A DNA stretch of 64,000 nucleotides, from the NCBI GenBank assembly GCA_013416435.1, contig JACCEN010000005.1:124001-188000 (forward strand). Reading direction: 5' to 3'. The stretch is from Alcaligenaceae bacterium. GTDB taxonomy: Bacteria > Pseudomonadota > Gammaproteobacteria > Burkholderiales > Burkholderiaceae_B. The position numbers and the translations under genes are program-made. Below, one piece after another: positions 17,557 to 25,238 of this stretch; positions within the stretch are counted from its first letter, which is position 1, and every line of letters begins with the position of its first letter. Under the pieces are notes generated by a model. It was not told where the DNA came from. It did no database searches and saw nothing but the letters and a program-made list of their open reading frames with translations.

Positions 17557-17650
17557 GGGGGGGGGGGCAGACCCCATACGGGGTCTGACCCCGAAAAGCC
17601 CCCATCACGCACCGGAAGAAGGGGTCAGACCCCGTACGGGGTCTGACCCC
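17557..17650. repeat. G11 tract and two palindromic repeat units between convergent genes
   Basis: An 11-base G run (17557-17567) merges with the first unit (17563-17592), whose left arm is GGGGGCAGACCCC, with T changed to G at position 5. A standard unit follows at 17621-17650. The cluster lies between the convergent livF and phospholipase genes and could serve as a two-way hairpin. Confidence 0.9.
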
Positions 17651-17659
17651 GCCCCGCTG

Positions 17660-18961
17660 TCACGGAACGAGAGCGATGCCGATCCGCACCTGCGAATCGC
17701 TGCGGCGGTCGTAGCCCAGCAGCGTTTCTCCATACCCCTTGAAGTACTGCACATGGAGGTAACCGTTCATGTTCAGGAAAGTGCGCCGCAACGGCCACGC
17801 CGCTTCGATTTGCGTGGTGTTGTGATTGTTGTGGCCATGGCGGTACAGGCCCGTGAGCACCAGGCCGTTGTCCTGCGCCCAACGCAATTTCCAGTCAACA
17901 TGGCCGGCGTAGTCGGCATAGTCGGGATTGTTGCGAGTGGCGAAGTAGCCTTTCAGCCTGGGGGCGAATGTCAGGGTGCTGCCGCCGCTGAAGCGGTAGT
18001 TGAACTCGGGCTGTATGTAGGCGAAGTTGAGCGAACGGGAATCGTCGCCACTTTTGCCGTTCGATTCATGTTCTATGCCGCTTGCCAGGCCGACGAACCA
18101 ATCGTTCTGGCGTGACTGCCAGATCGCGTCCTTGCGCCAGAACAGGCTGGGCTTGAACGACGTATCCACGAAAGGATGGGAGTCGGAGTGCAGGTCCCAC
18201 AGCGCGGTTTGCGTATAGCCCAGGTAAAGATGGTCGATGAACTGGGGATTATTCGGATCGTTAGGCGTGAAAATTCGGTATTTGAAGCTGACCTGGTAGC
18301 GCGCATTGCGGCCGCCTTCGTTGCCCACATCGAAATAAATGGGCTCGTAGGCGGACAGCGAGCTTCTGAATACGTCGAAGCCGGTCGCCTGGGCCGCGGT
18401 GGCCGTGCTGCCGCCCACAGGCGGGCCCTGTGTTGCCGAAGCGCCCACCGCCGAAACGACTTTCGCAGGCAGGGGAGGGTCCTGGTCGTGCAGCGCACCT
18501 GCGCCGGCGTCTACTATGGGCACATCGGCCGTCGTGCCGGCGATCAGGCTTTGGTCGAGCGGGGTGGCGTCCAGCGCCAAAAGCGTGGATTCCCCTTCCA
18601 CATTCACCGCCTGCAGCCCCTTGACGCCGCTGGGCACGATGGCGCGCCACGAAAGCTTCACGAAGTTGTTCACCGGTACATTCACCGGATCGCCGTCGCC
18701 TTCAATATAGGCCAGGCTGCGCACGGTATGTCCGTTCTGATCGCGCCATTGCAGCACCAGGTTCTTTGGCGTCCGCCACGTCATGGCGCTATCGGTGTCG
18801 TTGAACAGCACAGCCCTGACCGTAACGGCGTCGCCGGCGACCGCGTGGGTCTGGTCAAGATGGTAGGTGATGCCGGCCGACGCTGTTGCGGCGGCGCACA
18901 GCATGGCAAATGCGGCAATGGCGTGAAATGCGTGATTTTTTTGTTTTGGCAGTGGGCTCAT
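17660..18961 (-). CDS. pldA: outer membrane phospholipase A (OMPLA)
   Basis: 433-aa outer-membrane phospholipase A1. From the Met at 18961 there is a signal peptide (MSPLPKQKNHAFHAIAAFAM... ending ASA near residue 29). A ~150-residue N-terminal extension precedes the beta-barrel, which is usual in Betaproteobacteria but absent in E. coli. The barrel holds the active site: IEHESNGKSG gives the His-x-Ser pair and DDSRSLN the Asn of the Ser-His-Asn triad; YIQPEFNYRF, YFATRNNPDYADY and YLHVQYFKGYGE are strands. The frame extends 13 codons further to 19000, but neither start has a clear ribosome site; 18961 gives the cleaner leader. Role: hydrolyses misplaced phospholipids in the outer leaflet. 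Confidence 0.9.
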   Translation of the reverse strand: MSPLPKQKNHAFHAIAAFAMLCAAATASAGITYHLDQTHAVAGDAVTVRAVLFNDTDSAMTWRTPKNLVLQWRDQNGHTVRSLAYIEGDGDPVNVPVNNFVKLSWRAIVPSGVKGLQAVNVEGESTLLALDATPLDQSLIAGTTADVPIVDAGAGALHDQDPPLPAKVVSAVGASATQGPPVGGSTATAAQATGFDVFRSSLSAYEPIYFDVGNEGGRNARYQVSFKYRIFTPNDPNNPQFIDHLYLGYTQTALWDLHSDSHPFVDTSFKPSLFWRKDAIWQSRQNDWFVGLASGIEHESNGKSGDDSRSLNFAYIQPEFNYRFSGGSTLTFAPRLKGYFATRNNPDYADYAGHVDWKLRWAQDNGLVLTGLYRHGHNNHNTTQIEAAWPLRRTFLNMNGYLHVQYFKGYGETLLGYDRRSDSQVRIGIALVP

Positions 18962-19078
18962 GAGCGTGATGGTGTGATCGGACGGGGGAAACTGTAGCAT
19001 TCATCGCTGAACCGGGCGCTACGTATTGTAAGCGCCGAAGAAGCCGGGCCGATAGGGTAAAATGCGCGCATTCCATAA

Positions 19079-19155
19079 GCGGCAGTAGCTCAGTTGGATA
19101 GAGCACGGGCCTTCTAAGCCCGGGGTCGGGGGTTCGAGCCCCTCCTGCCGCGCCA
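19079..19155 (+). tRNA. tRNA-Arg (anticodon UCU)
   Basis: 77-nt cloverleaf: acceptor GCGGCAG/CTGCCGC, D-arm GCTCAGTTGGATAGAGC, anticodon stem CGGGC/GCCCG with loop CTTCTAA (anticodon TCT), T-arm GGGGTTCGAGCCCC, discriminator G and encoded CCA. A TAAAAT at 19058-19063 fits a -10 box. Confidence 0.97.
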
Positions 19156-19172
19156 GTAGCTTCGGCACGCGG

Positions 19173-19392
19173 TCAAACCGTCTGGATCGCCAGGTAGAGC
19201 TTGTAGCCGTTGTTCCTGATGGCCTTGATAATTTCGCCATCACAGCCGCAAGCCTGGACTTTTTTCGAAGCTGGCTCCGCCGGGCCTGCATGCTTTCCTG
19301 GCTGAGGCCTTCGTTGCCTGGGCTCAGTCATACCCTTTCAGGCGATCGTCCAGCAAGATACGGGCGGTGGTGATGACGATGCCTACTTTCGG
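19173..19392 (-). pseudogene. decayed OmpR-family response regulator
   Basis: Reading the minus strand from 19392, one frame gives PKVGIVITTARILLDDRLKGYD then a stop (split: PKVGIVITTAR, LLDDRLKGYD), which matches the beta4-alpha4 part of a receiver domain just before the usual LGADDYLxKPF. Further on, two other frames give RRSQLRKK and then KKVQACGCDGEIIKAIRNNGY followed by a stop at 19175-19173, which looks like the recognition helix end and wing of an OmpR-type DNA-binding domain. The middle is missing and at least one frameshift lies in an A6 run (19260-19265). The rest of 19156-19586 shows no gene I can support. Confidence 0.5.
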
Positions 19393-19586
19393 TTGGGCTG
19401 GCGGCGATGTCATTGCCTATGTACTGCCTTCAAATTTGCGGCTGGTTGATACGAGTCCTGGCGCGCTTCCGCTTCCCGCCGTAACGCCTGTGAAACAATC
19501 GACCCATTCCATTTCAGCTGGTTTCGATTCTGTTTTGTGGGCACGGGAATCGCTGTATCTTTCAAAAAATTCTTGAGAGAACAGTC

Positions 19587-19847
19587 ATGAGTTACGGAAT
19601 GTTCATAGACGACATCGCTCACAGGTTGGAGGAGCAGGTGCTGGCTTACGACAGCCTGCCCGATTGCCAGGGGTTCATCTTGTACCTTAGAGGCCGTTTG
19701 AAGCAGGTGGAAATCGAGGCGGCCGCGATCTACGAGCACAAAGAGCGCTTGGTGTCGGTCTTGCGCGACTTGATCCTGGAGCACACATCGGATTCGGGTC
19801 GTGCGCGCATCTTTTTGCGCGATGGGCGGCTGACCGTTGAACACTGA
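19587..19847 (+). CDS. small hypothetical protein, related to the next small gene
   Basis: 86-aa protein with no family I recognise. Starts at ATG 19587 after GAGAGA. Composition is ordinary for a soluble protein, acidic-to-neutral, with an amphipathic stretch LRDLILEH. The block GFILYLRGRLKQVEIEAAAI aligns by eye with CVFYLRNRRRVSVDLKDLA of the next small gene at 19957, followed in both by a helix ending in LRxLI/IRRIM. Both genes stand alone between tRNA-Arg and a terminator. The two may be ancient duplicates. Real gene likely from frame, ribosome site and the paralogue. Confidence 0.5.
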   Translation: MSYGMFIDDIAHRLEEQVLAYDSLPDCQGFILYLRGRLKQVEIEAAAIYEHKERLVSVLRDLILEHTSDSGRARIFLRDGRLTVEH

Positions 19848-19956
19848 CGCTCGGCCAAGAAGCCGGTCGCCGGAAGGTCCGGATATACAGTGTTACTGTA
19901 TGAAATCCGCCGGTTTGGTAAGGTGAAGGTCCGTACCGAGCTGAGGAGACACTCCG

Positions 19957-20172
19957 ATGGATACCGAAAAGCTTGCAGTTACGTTGAATCGGCGTTTGGA
20001 TGGCCAGATCCTGGCAATAGACGAAGGGCGCGATGCTTGCGTGTTCTATTTGAGAAACCGGCGCCGAGTCTCCGTCGACCTGAAAGATCTCGCCCATAGT
20101 CCCGAGTCGGCGATCGATGAAATCAGGCGCATTATGTCGATGAAGCGGGCAATTTCGCTGGCCACTTCATAA
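19957..20172 (+). CDS. small hypothetical protein, related to the previous small gene
   Basis: 71-aa protein beginning MDTEKLAVTLNRRLDGQILA, start behind GAGGAG at 19942. Shares with the 86-aa neighbour an F-x-L/Y-R-x-R core followed by a short helix (SAIDEIRRIM). No signal peptide or membrane segment. Followed by an intrinsic terminator at 20255, which supports this being a transcribed gene. Function unknown. Confidence 0.5.
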   Translation: MDTEKLAVTLNRRLDGQILAIDEGRDACVFYLRNRRRVSVDLKDLAHSPESAIDEIRRIMSMKRAISLATS

Positions 20173-20254
20173 ATACCATGTTGGAAATGATAGCTATTCT
20201 CAATAAAAGCGACTATACTGTCTTTGCGATTTAGTAGATTTGAGCTAATGCTTT

Positions 20255-20288
20255 GCCCCACGGAGACCCCCTTCGTGGGGCTTTTTTC
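20255..20288 (+). terminator. intrinsic terminator after the small-gene pair
   Basis: Stem GCCCCACG (20255-20262) pairs with CGTGGGGC (20274-20281), with an 11-base loop, followed by TTTTTTCTTT. Classic Rho-independent form on the plus strand. Confidence 0.85.
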
Positions 20289-20296
20289 TTTGGGAA

Positions 20297-20324
20297 GGGG
20301 TCAGACCCCGTACGGGGTCTGACC
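20297..20324. repeat. palindromic repeat unit, right end truncated
   Basis: Left arm GGGGTCAGACCCC, centre GTAC, right arm ending GACCA instead of GACCCC. It lies between the terminator and the dinB-like stop codon. Confidence 0.85.
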
Positions 20325-20325
20325 A

Positions 20326-20862
20326 CTAAGCCTGCAAATCCGGAATGCGCAACAGCAGGTCGGTCGGGCCGGTATCGATGCCGGCCTGGTTGAGTAGCGT
20401 AGTGGCCTGGCCGCGATGGTGTGTCTGATGATTGAAAAAGTGCAGTACCAGGCTGCCGAAATTACGCCGCGCCGCGATGCCGCGCGAATTGGTGTAGGAC
20501 AAGGAAAAAGCCAGATCCGGCTCGGTGATCTGGGCCGTCCAAAGCATGATCGCCTGGTCGAGCTCCTTACGCAATGCGGCAAGGCTCGCCAGGTCGGGGA
20601 ACAGCGAATGATTCAGCGCGGGCGGTGTCGGCAGCATTCGAACTGGGTCGAGAGCCCGGTAGCCGGCGGGATGGACCGCAAAACGCTTGAGCCAGATGAT
20701 ATCGCCGACGGCGATATGATTGAGCGTACCCAACAAGGATCCGAAGAATGCGCCGCGCGGCGCATCGGCATCGGCTGAGGGCAGGTTTGCTGCCTCGTAC
20801 AGGCGCTGGTTCATCCAGGCGTTGTAATCGGCGAGCAATTGGAGATCGGCGACGGTGGGCAT
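20326..20862 (-). CDS. DinB family protein (YfiT/DinB metal-binding fold)
   Basis: 178-aa four-helix-bundle protein of the DinB superfamily. The three metal-ligand histidines are visible: one in GTLNHIAVGDIIWLKRF (about residue 48) and two in HFFNHQTHHRGQ (about residues 143-148). The N-terminal block LADYNAWMNQRLYEAA is also characteristic. Some members are thiol-dependent transferases using bacillithiol or similar; the role in Betaproteobacteria is not known. Palindromic repeats stand at both ends of the gene. Confidence 0.87.
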   Translation of the reverse strand: MPTVADLQLLADYNAWMNQRLYEAANLPSADADAPRGAFFGSLLGTLNHIAVGDIIWLKRFAVHPAGYRALDPVRMLPTPPALNHSLFPDLASLAALRKELDQAIMLWTAQITEPDLAFSLSYTNSRGIAARRNFGSLVLHFFNHQTHHRGQATTLLNQAGIDTGPTDLLLRIPDLQA

Positions 20863-20891
20863 GGGATTGGCGGTTGAAGGATCATGGTTAA

Positions 20892-20940
20892 GGGGTCAGA
20901 CCCCGTACGGGGTCTGACCCCAGCGGTCGGGTCTGACACC
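20892..20940. repeat. palindromic repeat unit plus a degenerate half unit
   Basis: A complete unit at 20892-20921 (arms GGGGTCAGACCCC and GGGGTCTGACCCC, centre GTAC) is followed by a degraded right half at 20925-20940 (GGTCGGGTCTGACACC). It lies just past the 3' end of the PLP enzyme gene and upstream of the dinB-like gene. Confidence 0.88.
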
Positions 20941-20943
20941 AGC

Positions 20944-22161
20944 TCAGGCGACGGGGTCGGGCTCCAGGGCCTGAGCCAGGTCGGCCTTCAGGTCGTCGAT
21001 ATGTTCCACGCCCACCGACATGCGGATGAAATTCGGTTCTATGCCGGCGGAAATCATTTGCGCCTCGGTCATGGTGCCCGCCCACATGGCGGCGGTATGG
21101 ACTGCCAGCGTTTCCACCCCGCCCAGGCTGACGGCGTGGGTGGCCAGTTGCAGAGCAGAGACGAAGCGGCTGCCGGCCTGAAAGCCGCCTTTCAAGCTGA
21201 AGGCGATGACCGCGCCGAAGCCGGTCATCTGGCGCCGTGCGAGCTCGTGCTGTGGATGGCTGGCGAGGCCCGGGTAATAGACCCGTTCTACGAGCGGATG
21301 CGTTTCCAGCCATTGGGCGAGCGCGAGCGCATTGGCATTGATGCGCTCCATGCGCAGGGACAGGGTGCGCAGCCCGCGCAGGAGCAACCAGGCGTCCATC
21401 GGGGAAAGCACCGAGCCCAGCGTGACGTGCATATTCCAAATTCTTTCCGCCAGTGCTTCGCTGCAGCAGACGGCGCCCGCGGTGATGTCATGGTGGCCCC
21501 CGAAATACTTGGTCGCGCTATGCACGACGATGTCTATGCCGAGGTCGTGCGGTTTCTGGTTCAGCGGAGAGGCGAAGGTATTGTCCGCGATGGTCAGGAT
21601 GCCGCGGGCCCGCGCCAGCGTGGCGACGGCTTCGAGATCGGTCAGCGTCAGCGTGGGATTGACGGGGGTTTCCACCATGATCAGCCGAGTCTCGGGCAGG
21701 ATGGCTGTCGAGAGTGCGTCCAGATCCGTCTGGTCGACGATGGTCGATGCGACGCCAAAGCGCGGAAGCACTTCTTCGAACAGTTTCGATGTGCTCATGT
21801 AGTGCCGCCGTTGCGCGATGACGTGATCTCCCTGCTTGACCAGTCCCAGCACCGTCGTGCTGATGGCGCCCATGCCCGAGGCCATGAGCAGGGCGGTTTC
21901 CGTCCCTTCCAATGCCGCGATCACGGCTTCGACCCGCTTGTGGACCGGATTGCCGTAGCGGCTGTAGAAACCGGGATGCCGGGGAGTATTCGCCATTTCG
22001 GCGAATCCTTCGGGCGTATCGGCCCGGAAAGTCGCACTGTAGTGAATGGGAGCGACGACGGATGAGTCGGTCGCCAAGTGGGCATCCTGGTGCAGGACGA
22101 TGGTTTCCTGATGCAATTGTTTGCTGGGATCTATGCCTGATTGGACGTTCTTGCGGCTCAT
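20944..22161 (-). CDS. Cys/Met metabolism PLP-dependent enzyme (cystathionine gamma-synthase/methionine gamma-lyase family)
   Basis: 405-aa fold-type I PLP enzyme. YSRYGNPVHKRVEAVIAALEG is the phosphate-binding N-terminal signature; SGMGAISTTVLGLVKQGDHVI carries the cofactor phosphate loop; TIADNTFASPLNQKPHDLGIDIVVHSATKYFGGHHD holds the PLP aspartate (ADN) and the Schiff-base lysine in SATKY (blocks quoted in parts: ADNTFASP, HSATKYFGGHHD). Members split, build or replace sulfur side chains of homocysteine/cystathionine precursors; the exact reaction is not decided by these motifs. Monocistronic, divergent from the malonate operon, with palindromic repeats at both ends. Confidence 0.88.
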   Translation of the reverse strand: MSRKNVQSGIDPSKQLHQETIVLHQDAHLATDSSVVAPIHYSATFRADTPEGFAEMANTPRHPGFYSRYGNPVHKRVEAVIAALEGTETALLMASGMGAISTTVLGLVKQGDHVIAQRRHYMSTSKLFEEVLPRFGVASTIVDQTDLDALSTAILPETRLIMVETPVNPTLTLTDLEAVATLARARGILTIADNTFASPLNQKPHDLGIDIVVHSATKYFGGHHDITAGAVCCSEALAERIWNMHVTLGSVLSPMDAWLLLRGLRTLSLRMERINANALALAQWLETHPLVERVYYPGLASHPQHELARRQMTGFGAVIAFSLKGGFQAGSRFVSALQLATHAVSLGGVETLAVHTAAMWAGTMTEAQMISAGIEPNFIRMSVGVEHIDDLKADLAQALEPDPVA

Positions 22162-22227
22162 TGCCGGTTGCTCCGTGGGGTGGTTGGTGAGACGGGATGA
22201 GGTATGGATCCATGATACGCCTGCTTT

Positions 22228-22349
22228 AGGGTCGGACCCGTATGGGGTCTGACCCTAAAGATACTTGGGGTCAGACCCCATACGGGGTCCGACCCCTCGA
22301 CCTCCACCAAAATGATCCCCGGGGTCAGACCCCATTCGGGTCTGACCCC
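22228..22349. repeat. three palindromic repeat units between divergent genes
   Basis: Units at 22228-22256, 22267-22296 and 22321-22349. The first has AGGGTC/GACCCT ends and is extended by flanking TT/AA pairs; its arms differ (GGACCC left, CTGACC right) and it is one base short. The second pairs GGGGTCAGACCCC with GGGGTCCGACCCC, a mismatch at the arm centre. The third lacks one G in the right arm. They lie in the promoter-side gap of the PLP enzyme and the malonate operon, ending 45 bp before the regulator's palindrome. Confidence 0.88.
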
Positions 22350-22393
22350 TCGATCCCGCCAAAAAGAGGCTTGTTTTCAAAGTAAAAGCTGCC

Positions 22394-22408
22394 ATAATTA
22401 TGAATTAT
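22394..22408. promoter_or_regulatory. candidate operator of the malonate operon regulator
   Basis: ATAATT at 22394-22399 and AATTAT at 22403-22408 form a perfect inverted repeat around ATG. It is 24 bp upstream of the gntR-type start codon and includes -10-like TATAAT-related sequence. FCD-type GntR regulators usually bind short symmetric sites near their own promoter, so autoregulation is a reasonable inference. Confidence 0.5.
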
Positions 22409-22431
22409 GAGGATCCTTCATCGGAGCAGAC

Positions 22432-23151
22432 ATGGCGACCCGCATTGTTCAGCAGGTGCTTTATCAGGAAGTGGCCGACCGTCTCCGGGCCATGATCCAG
22501 ACGCATGAGCTCGAATCCGGCGAATGGATAGACGAGGTCCGCCTTACGCGCGAACTCGGCATTTCACGCACGCCGCTGCGCGAGGCGCTCAAGGTGCTGG
22601 TGGCGGAAGGCTTGCTGCGCCTCGAACCCCGGCGCGGATGCTTCGTCAATGAGTTGTCGGCCCGCGACATGGACGACATCTTCCCTCTGATGGCCATGCT
22701 GGAAGGGCGCTGCGCCTACGAGGCGGCCCGAAAAGCCACCGATGCCGACCTGCTGCGCCTCGAGCCGCAGCATGCCATGCTGCAGGAACACGCGGCCGCG
22801 GGCGACATCGACGCCTACTACGCCTGCAACGCCATCATCCACGAAGAGGTCCAGGCGCTGGCAGACAATCGCTGGCTGTCGGACCTCGTGGATCACCTGC
22901 GCAAGGTGCTCAGCCTGTCTCGCCACAAAAGCCTGGCATTGCCTGGGCGGATCAAGGAATCCTGCGCCGAGCACATGGCGATCTTCGCCGCCCTGAAGGC
23001 TCGCGATCCCGACGGCGCGGAAGCGCTGACGCGCAAGCACCTGATGCGGCAGCTGGATGCCCTACACATCCTGGACGAGCGCGCGGCATCGTCCAGGCAG
23101 GAACATGTCGCGCAACTGTTGCCGCGCGAACCAGGAGTCAAGACATCATGA
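22432..23151 (+). CDS. matR: GntR family (FCD) transcriptional regulator of malonate genes
   Basis: 239-aa regulator. Residues about 10-75 form a winged helix: YQEVADRLRAMIQTHELESGEWI, then LTRELGISRTPLREALKVLVAEGL (split LTRELGISRTPLREAL, the recognition helix) and RRGCFVNEL as wing. The C-terminal FCD domain has the expected ligand/metal histidines in HEEV (about residue 142), CAEHMAIFAALKARD and ALTRKHL. It overlaps malonyl-CoA decarboxylase by ATGA at 23148, so it is cotranscribed with the enzymes it probably controls; MatR of Rhizobium is the named precedent. Likely a repressor relieved by malonate or malonyl-CoA. Confidence 0.85.
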   Translation: MATRIVQQVLYQEVADRLRAMIQTHELESGEWIDEVRLTRELGISRTPLREALKVLVAEGLLRLEPRRGCFVNELSARDMDDIFPLMAMLEGRCAYEAARKATDADLLRLEPQHAMLQEHAAAGDIDAYYACNAIIHEEVQALADNRWLSDLVDHLRKVLSLSRHKSLALPGRIKESCAEHMAIFAALKARDPDGAEALTRKHLMRQLDALHILDERAASSRQEHVAQLLPREPGVKTS

Positions 23152-24440
23152 CGGTTACCGACGTGAAAAAGCTACCCGCCCCAAAGCCTGAAACCGAGAT
23201 CGAAAAAGCCTCTGAAAAGGAAACCCAAGGCCTCATCGCCCGCCTGGGGCGCTGGCTCGAGCGCGATCATCTGCCTTTGCAAACAGACGTCCTTGCGCTG
23301 TTCACGGCGCGCATGACCGACGTCGCCGCCAACCGGAAGGCCAAGCAATGGAGTCAACGCTATCTTGCCGCCGATGCCAATGAAAGGCGCGCCTTGCTGG
23401 CGGGGCTGGTGCAGGCCAGTGCCGGCCTGGAGCCCCGGGACGACAAGGGCTTGCGTCTGTTCCGCCGCTTGTATGCGCAGGCCGACAGCTTGCATTTGCT
23501 GGTAGAGCTTCGCGCCGACATGCTGCGCTGGCGCAATCAGGTGGCGGGGCTGACCGTGCTCGAACGCGAACTGGAAGGCCTGCTGTCCAGCTGGTTCGAT
23601 GTCGGCATGCTGGAACTGCGGCCGATCACATGGGACTCGCCGGCGTCCCTGCTCGAGAAACTCATTCAGTACGAGGCCGTCCACGAAATCCGCTCCTGGG
23701 ATGAGCTCAAGCACCGCGTCGCCAGCCAGCGCCGCTGCTACGCTTTTTTCCATCCACGCATGAGCGACGTGCCGCTGATTTTCGTCGAGATCGCGTTTGC
23801 GCCCGAGATGGCGGGCGACGTCCAGATGCTGCTGGATCCCGCTGTGCCGGCGGGCGATCCCTCCAAGGCGCGCTGGGCCATCTTCTATTCGATTTCCAAT
23901 ACTCAGCCAGGCCTGCGCGGCATCAGCTTCGGCAATTTCCTGCTCAAGCGAGTGATCGATCAGTTGCTCATCGAACTGCCGAAGCTCAAGTCGTTCGCGA
24001 CGCTGTCGCCCATTCCGGGGTTTGCCGACTGGCTGGGCAAGCAGGACGGCAAAGCCATACATGAACTGTTGCACGATAAGGCCGATCGGCAAAAAGCGCT
24101 GGACGATGCCACGGCCGGGCAAACATGGGTCGAGCGCTTGCGGACGGCTGCGGCTGGAACCGCCAGCGATGCCGTCCGGCGATCCGGACTCCGGCTGGTG
24201 TCGCATTACCTCAAGTCCATGAGGAACGGGCAGCCCCTGGACGCGGTGGCCCGCTTCCATCTGGGCAACGGCGCGCGTATCGAGCGCATCAACTGGGCGG
24301 CCGACACGTCGTCCAAAGGCATCGCGCAGTCCTGCGGCATCATGGTCAACTATCTGTACGAGCTCGACCAGCTCGACGACAATCTTGCGCTGCTGGCCGC
24401 AGGCAAGCCCAAGACCGGAATGAACCTGAGATGGCTATGA
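23148..24440 (+). CDS. matA: malonyl-CoA decarboxylase
   Basis: 430-aa enzyme that decarboxylates malonyl-CoA to acetyl-CoA in the cytoplasm. Family blocks in order: an N-terminal helical domain (about residues 20-160), then HPRMSDVPLIFVEIAFAPEM, FYSISNTQPGLRGISFGNFLLKRV (quoted in parts: SISNTQPGLRGISFGN), FATLSPIPGF with the catalytic serine, and near the C-terminus HLGNGARIERINWAAD with the catalytic histidine, then SKGIAQSCGIMVNYLY. The first ~25 residues are charged and variable. Located between matR and an enoyl-CoA hydratase with ATGA overlaps on both sides. Confidence 0.93.
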   Translation: MTVTDVKKLPAPKPETEIEKASEKETQGLIARLGRWLERDHLPLQTDVLALFTARMTDVAANRKAKQWSQRYLAADANERRALLAGLVQASAGLEPRDDKGLRLFRRLYAQADSLHLLVELRADMLRWRNQVAGLTVLERELEGLLSSWFDVGMLELRPITWDSPASLLEKLIQYEAVHEIRSWDELKHRVASQRRCYAFFHPRMSDVPLIFVEIAFAPEMAGDVQMLLDPAVPAGDPSKARWAIFYSISNTQPGLRGISFGNFLLKRVIDQLLIELPKLKSFATLSPIPGFADWLGKQDGKAIHELLHDKADRQKALDDATAGQTWVERLRTAAAGTASDAVRRSGLRLVSHYLKSMRNGQPLDAVARFHLGNGARIERINWAADTSSKGIAQSCGIMVNYLYELDQLDDNLALLAAGKPKTGMNLRWL

Positions 24441-25237
24441 GTCGGCAAGGCCGGGACGGCGGTCGCATCCTGACCGAGCGGCGAGGGCGGGCCGCCTACG
24501 TCACGCTCAGTCATCCGGGGCGGCTCAATGCCTTGTCCATCTCGATGTGGCAGCAGCTTGAACGCATTTTCGGCGAGTTGTCTTCCGACACCGAGCTGCG
24601 CTGTGTCGTCTTGTCCGGCGAGGGCGGGAATTTTGCGGCGGGCGCCGACATCGGCGAGTTTCCCCAGGCGCGTGCCGATATAGACGGCGTCATGCACTAC
24701 CATCTTCAGGTGATCGCCCCGGCGCTCAAAGCGATCGCCGCGTGCCGGCATCCCGTCGTGGCCCGCATCGAAGGGGTGTGCGTCGGCGGCGGGCTCGAGA
24801 TCGCCAGCCAGTGCGACCTGCGCATCGCTGCCAGATCCTCGCGTTTCGGCGTGCCGATCAACAAGCTTGGTTTTCCCATGGCGCCCGATGAAATGCAGGG
24901 CCTCTTGGCGCTGGCCGGGCGGGCGGCGACACTCGAGATCCTTCTGGAAGGCAGGGTGTTTGACGCCGACGAAGCCATGTCCAAGGGTCTGCTGACCCGT
25001 GTGGTGCCCGATGCCGATCTGGGCGCAGACATGGATCGGCTGGTTGGCCGGCTCGAAAAAGGGGCTGCCATGGCGGCGCGCTTGAACAAGCAAATGGTGG
25101 CTCGTCTCAGTTCCAGCACCGAATCCCTGTCCGAGGCGGAGCTTCGGTCTTTTTTCAGTTATGCCCCCAGCCGTGATCATCGCGAGGGCGTCGACGCATT
25201 TTTGGCTGGCCGTGAGCCAGTGTTTTCAGGAGATTGA
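24437..25237 (+). CDS. enoyl-CoA hydratase/isomerase family protein
   Basis: 266-aa crotonase-fold protein. VVLSGEGGNFAAGADIGEF holds the first oxyanion-hole NH (AGADI), and GVCVGGGLEIASQCDLRIAA holds the second (GGGLE). The first catalytic Glu position of true hydratases falls in FGVPINKLG/MAPDEMQG, where the usual pair is not clearly conserved, so hydration is uncertain and a decarboxylase- or isomerase-like role is possible. The ATG at 24437 gives an ATGA overlap with the decarboxylase stop; an ATG two codons upstream (24431) is the alternative. It is an unusual extra member in a mat operon. Confidence 0.8.
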   Translation: MSRQGRDGGRILTERRGRAAYVTLSHPGRLNALSISMWQQLERIFGELSSDTELRCVVLSGEGGNFAAGADIGEFPQARADIDGVMHYHLQVIAPALKAIAACRHPVVARIEGVCVGGGLEIASQCDLRIAARSSRFGVPINKLGFPMAPDEMQGLLALAGRAATLEILLEGRVFDADEAMSKGLLTRVVPDADLGADMDRLVGRLEKGAAMAARLNKQMVARLSSSTESLSEAELRSFFSYAPSRDHREGVDAFLAGREPVFSGD

Positions 25238-25238
25238 A

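Noticed and set aside
19367-19576. 69-aa plus-strand gene after tRNA-Arg
   Set aside because: It overlaps the response-regulator remnant, has no ribosome site and no protein-like pattern.
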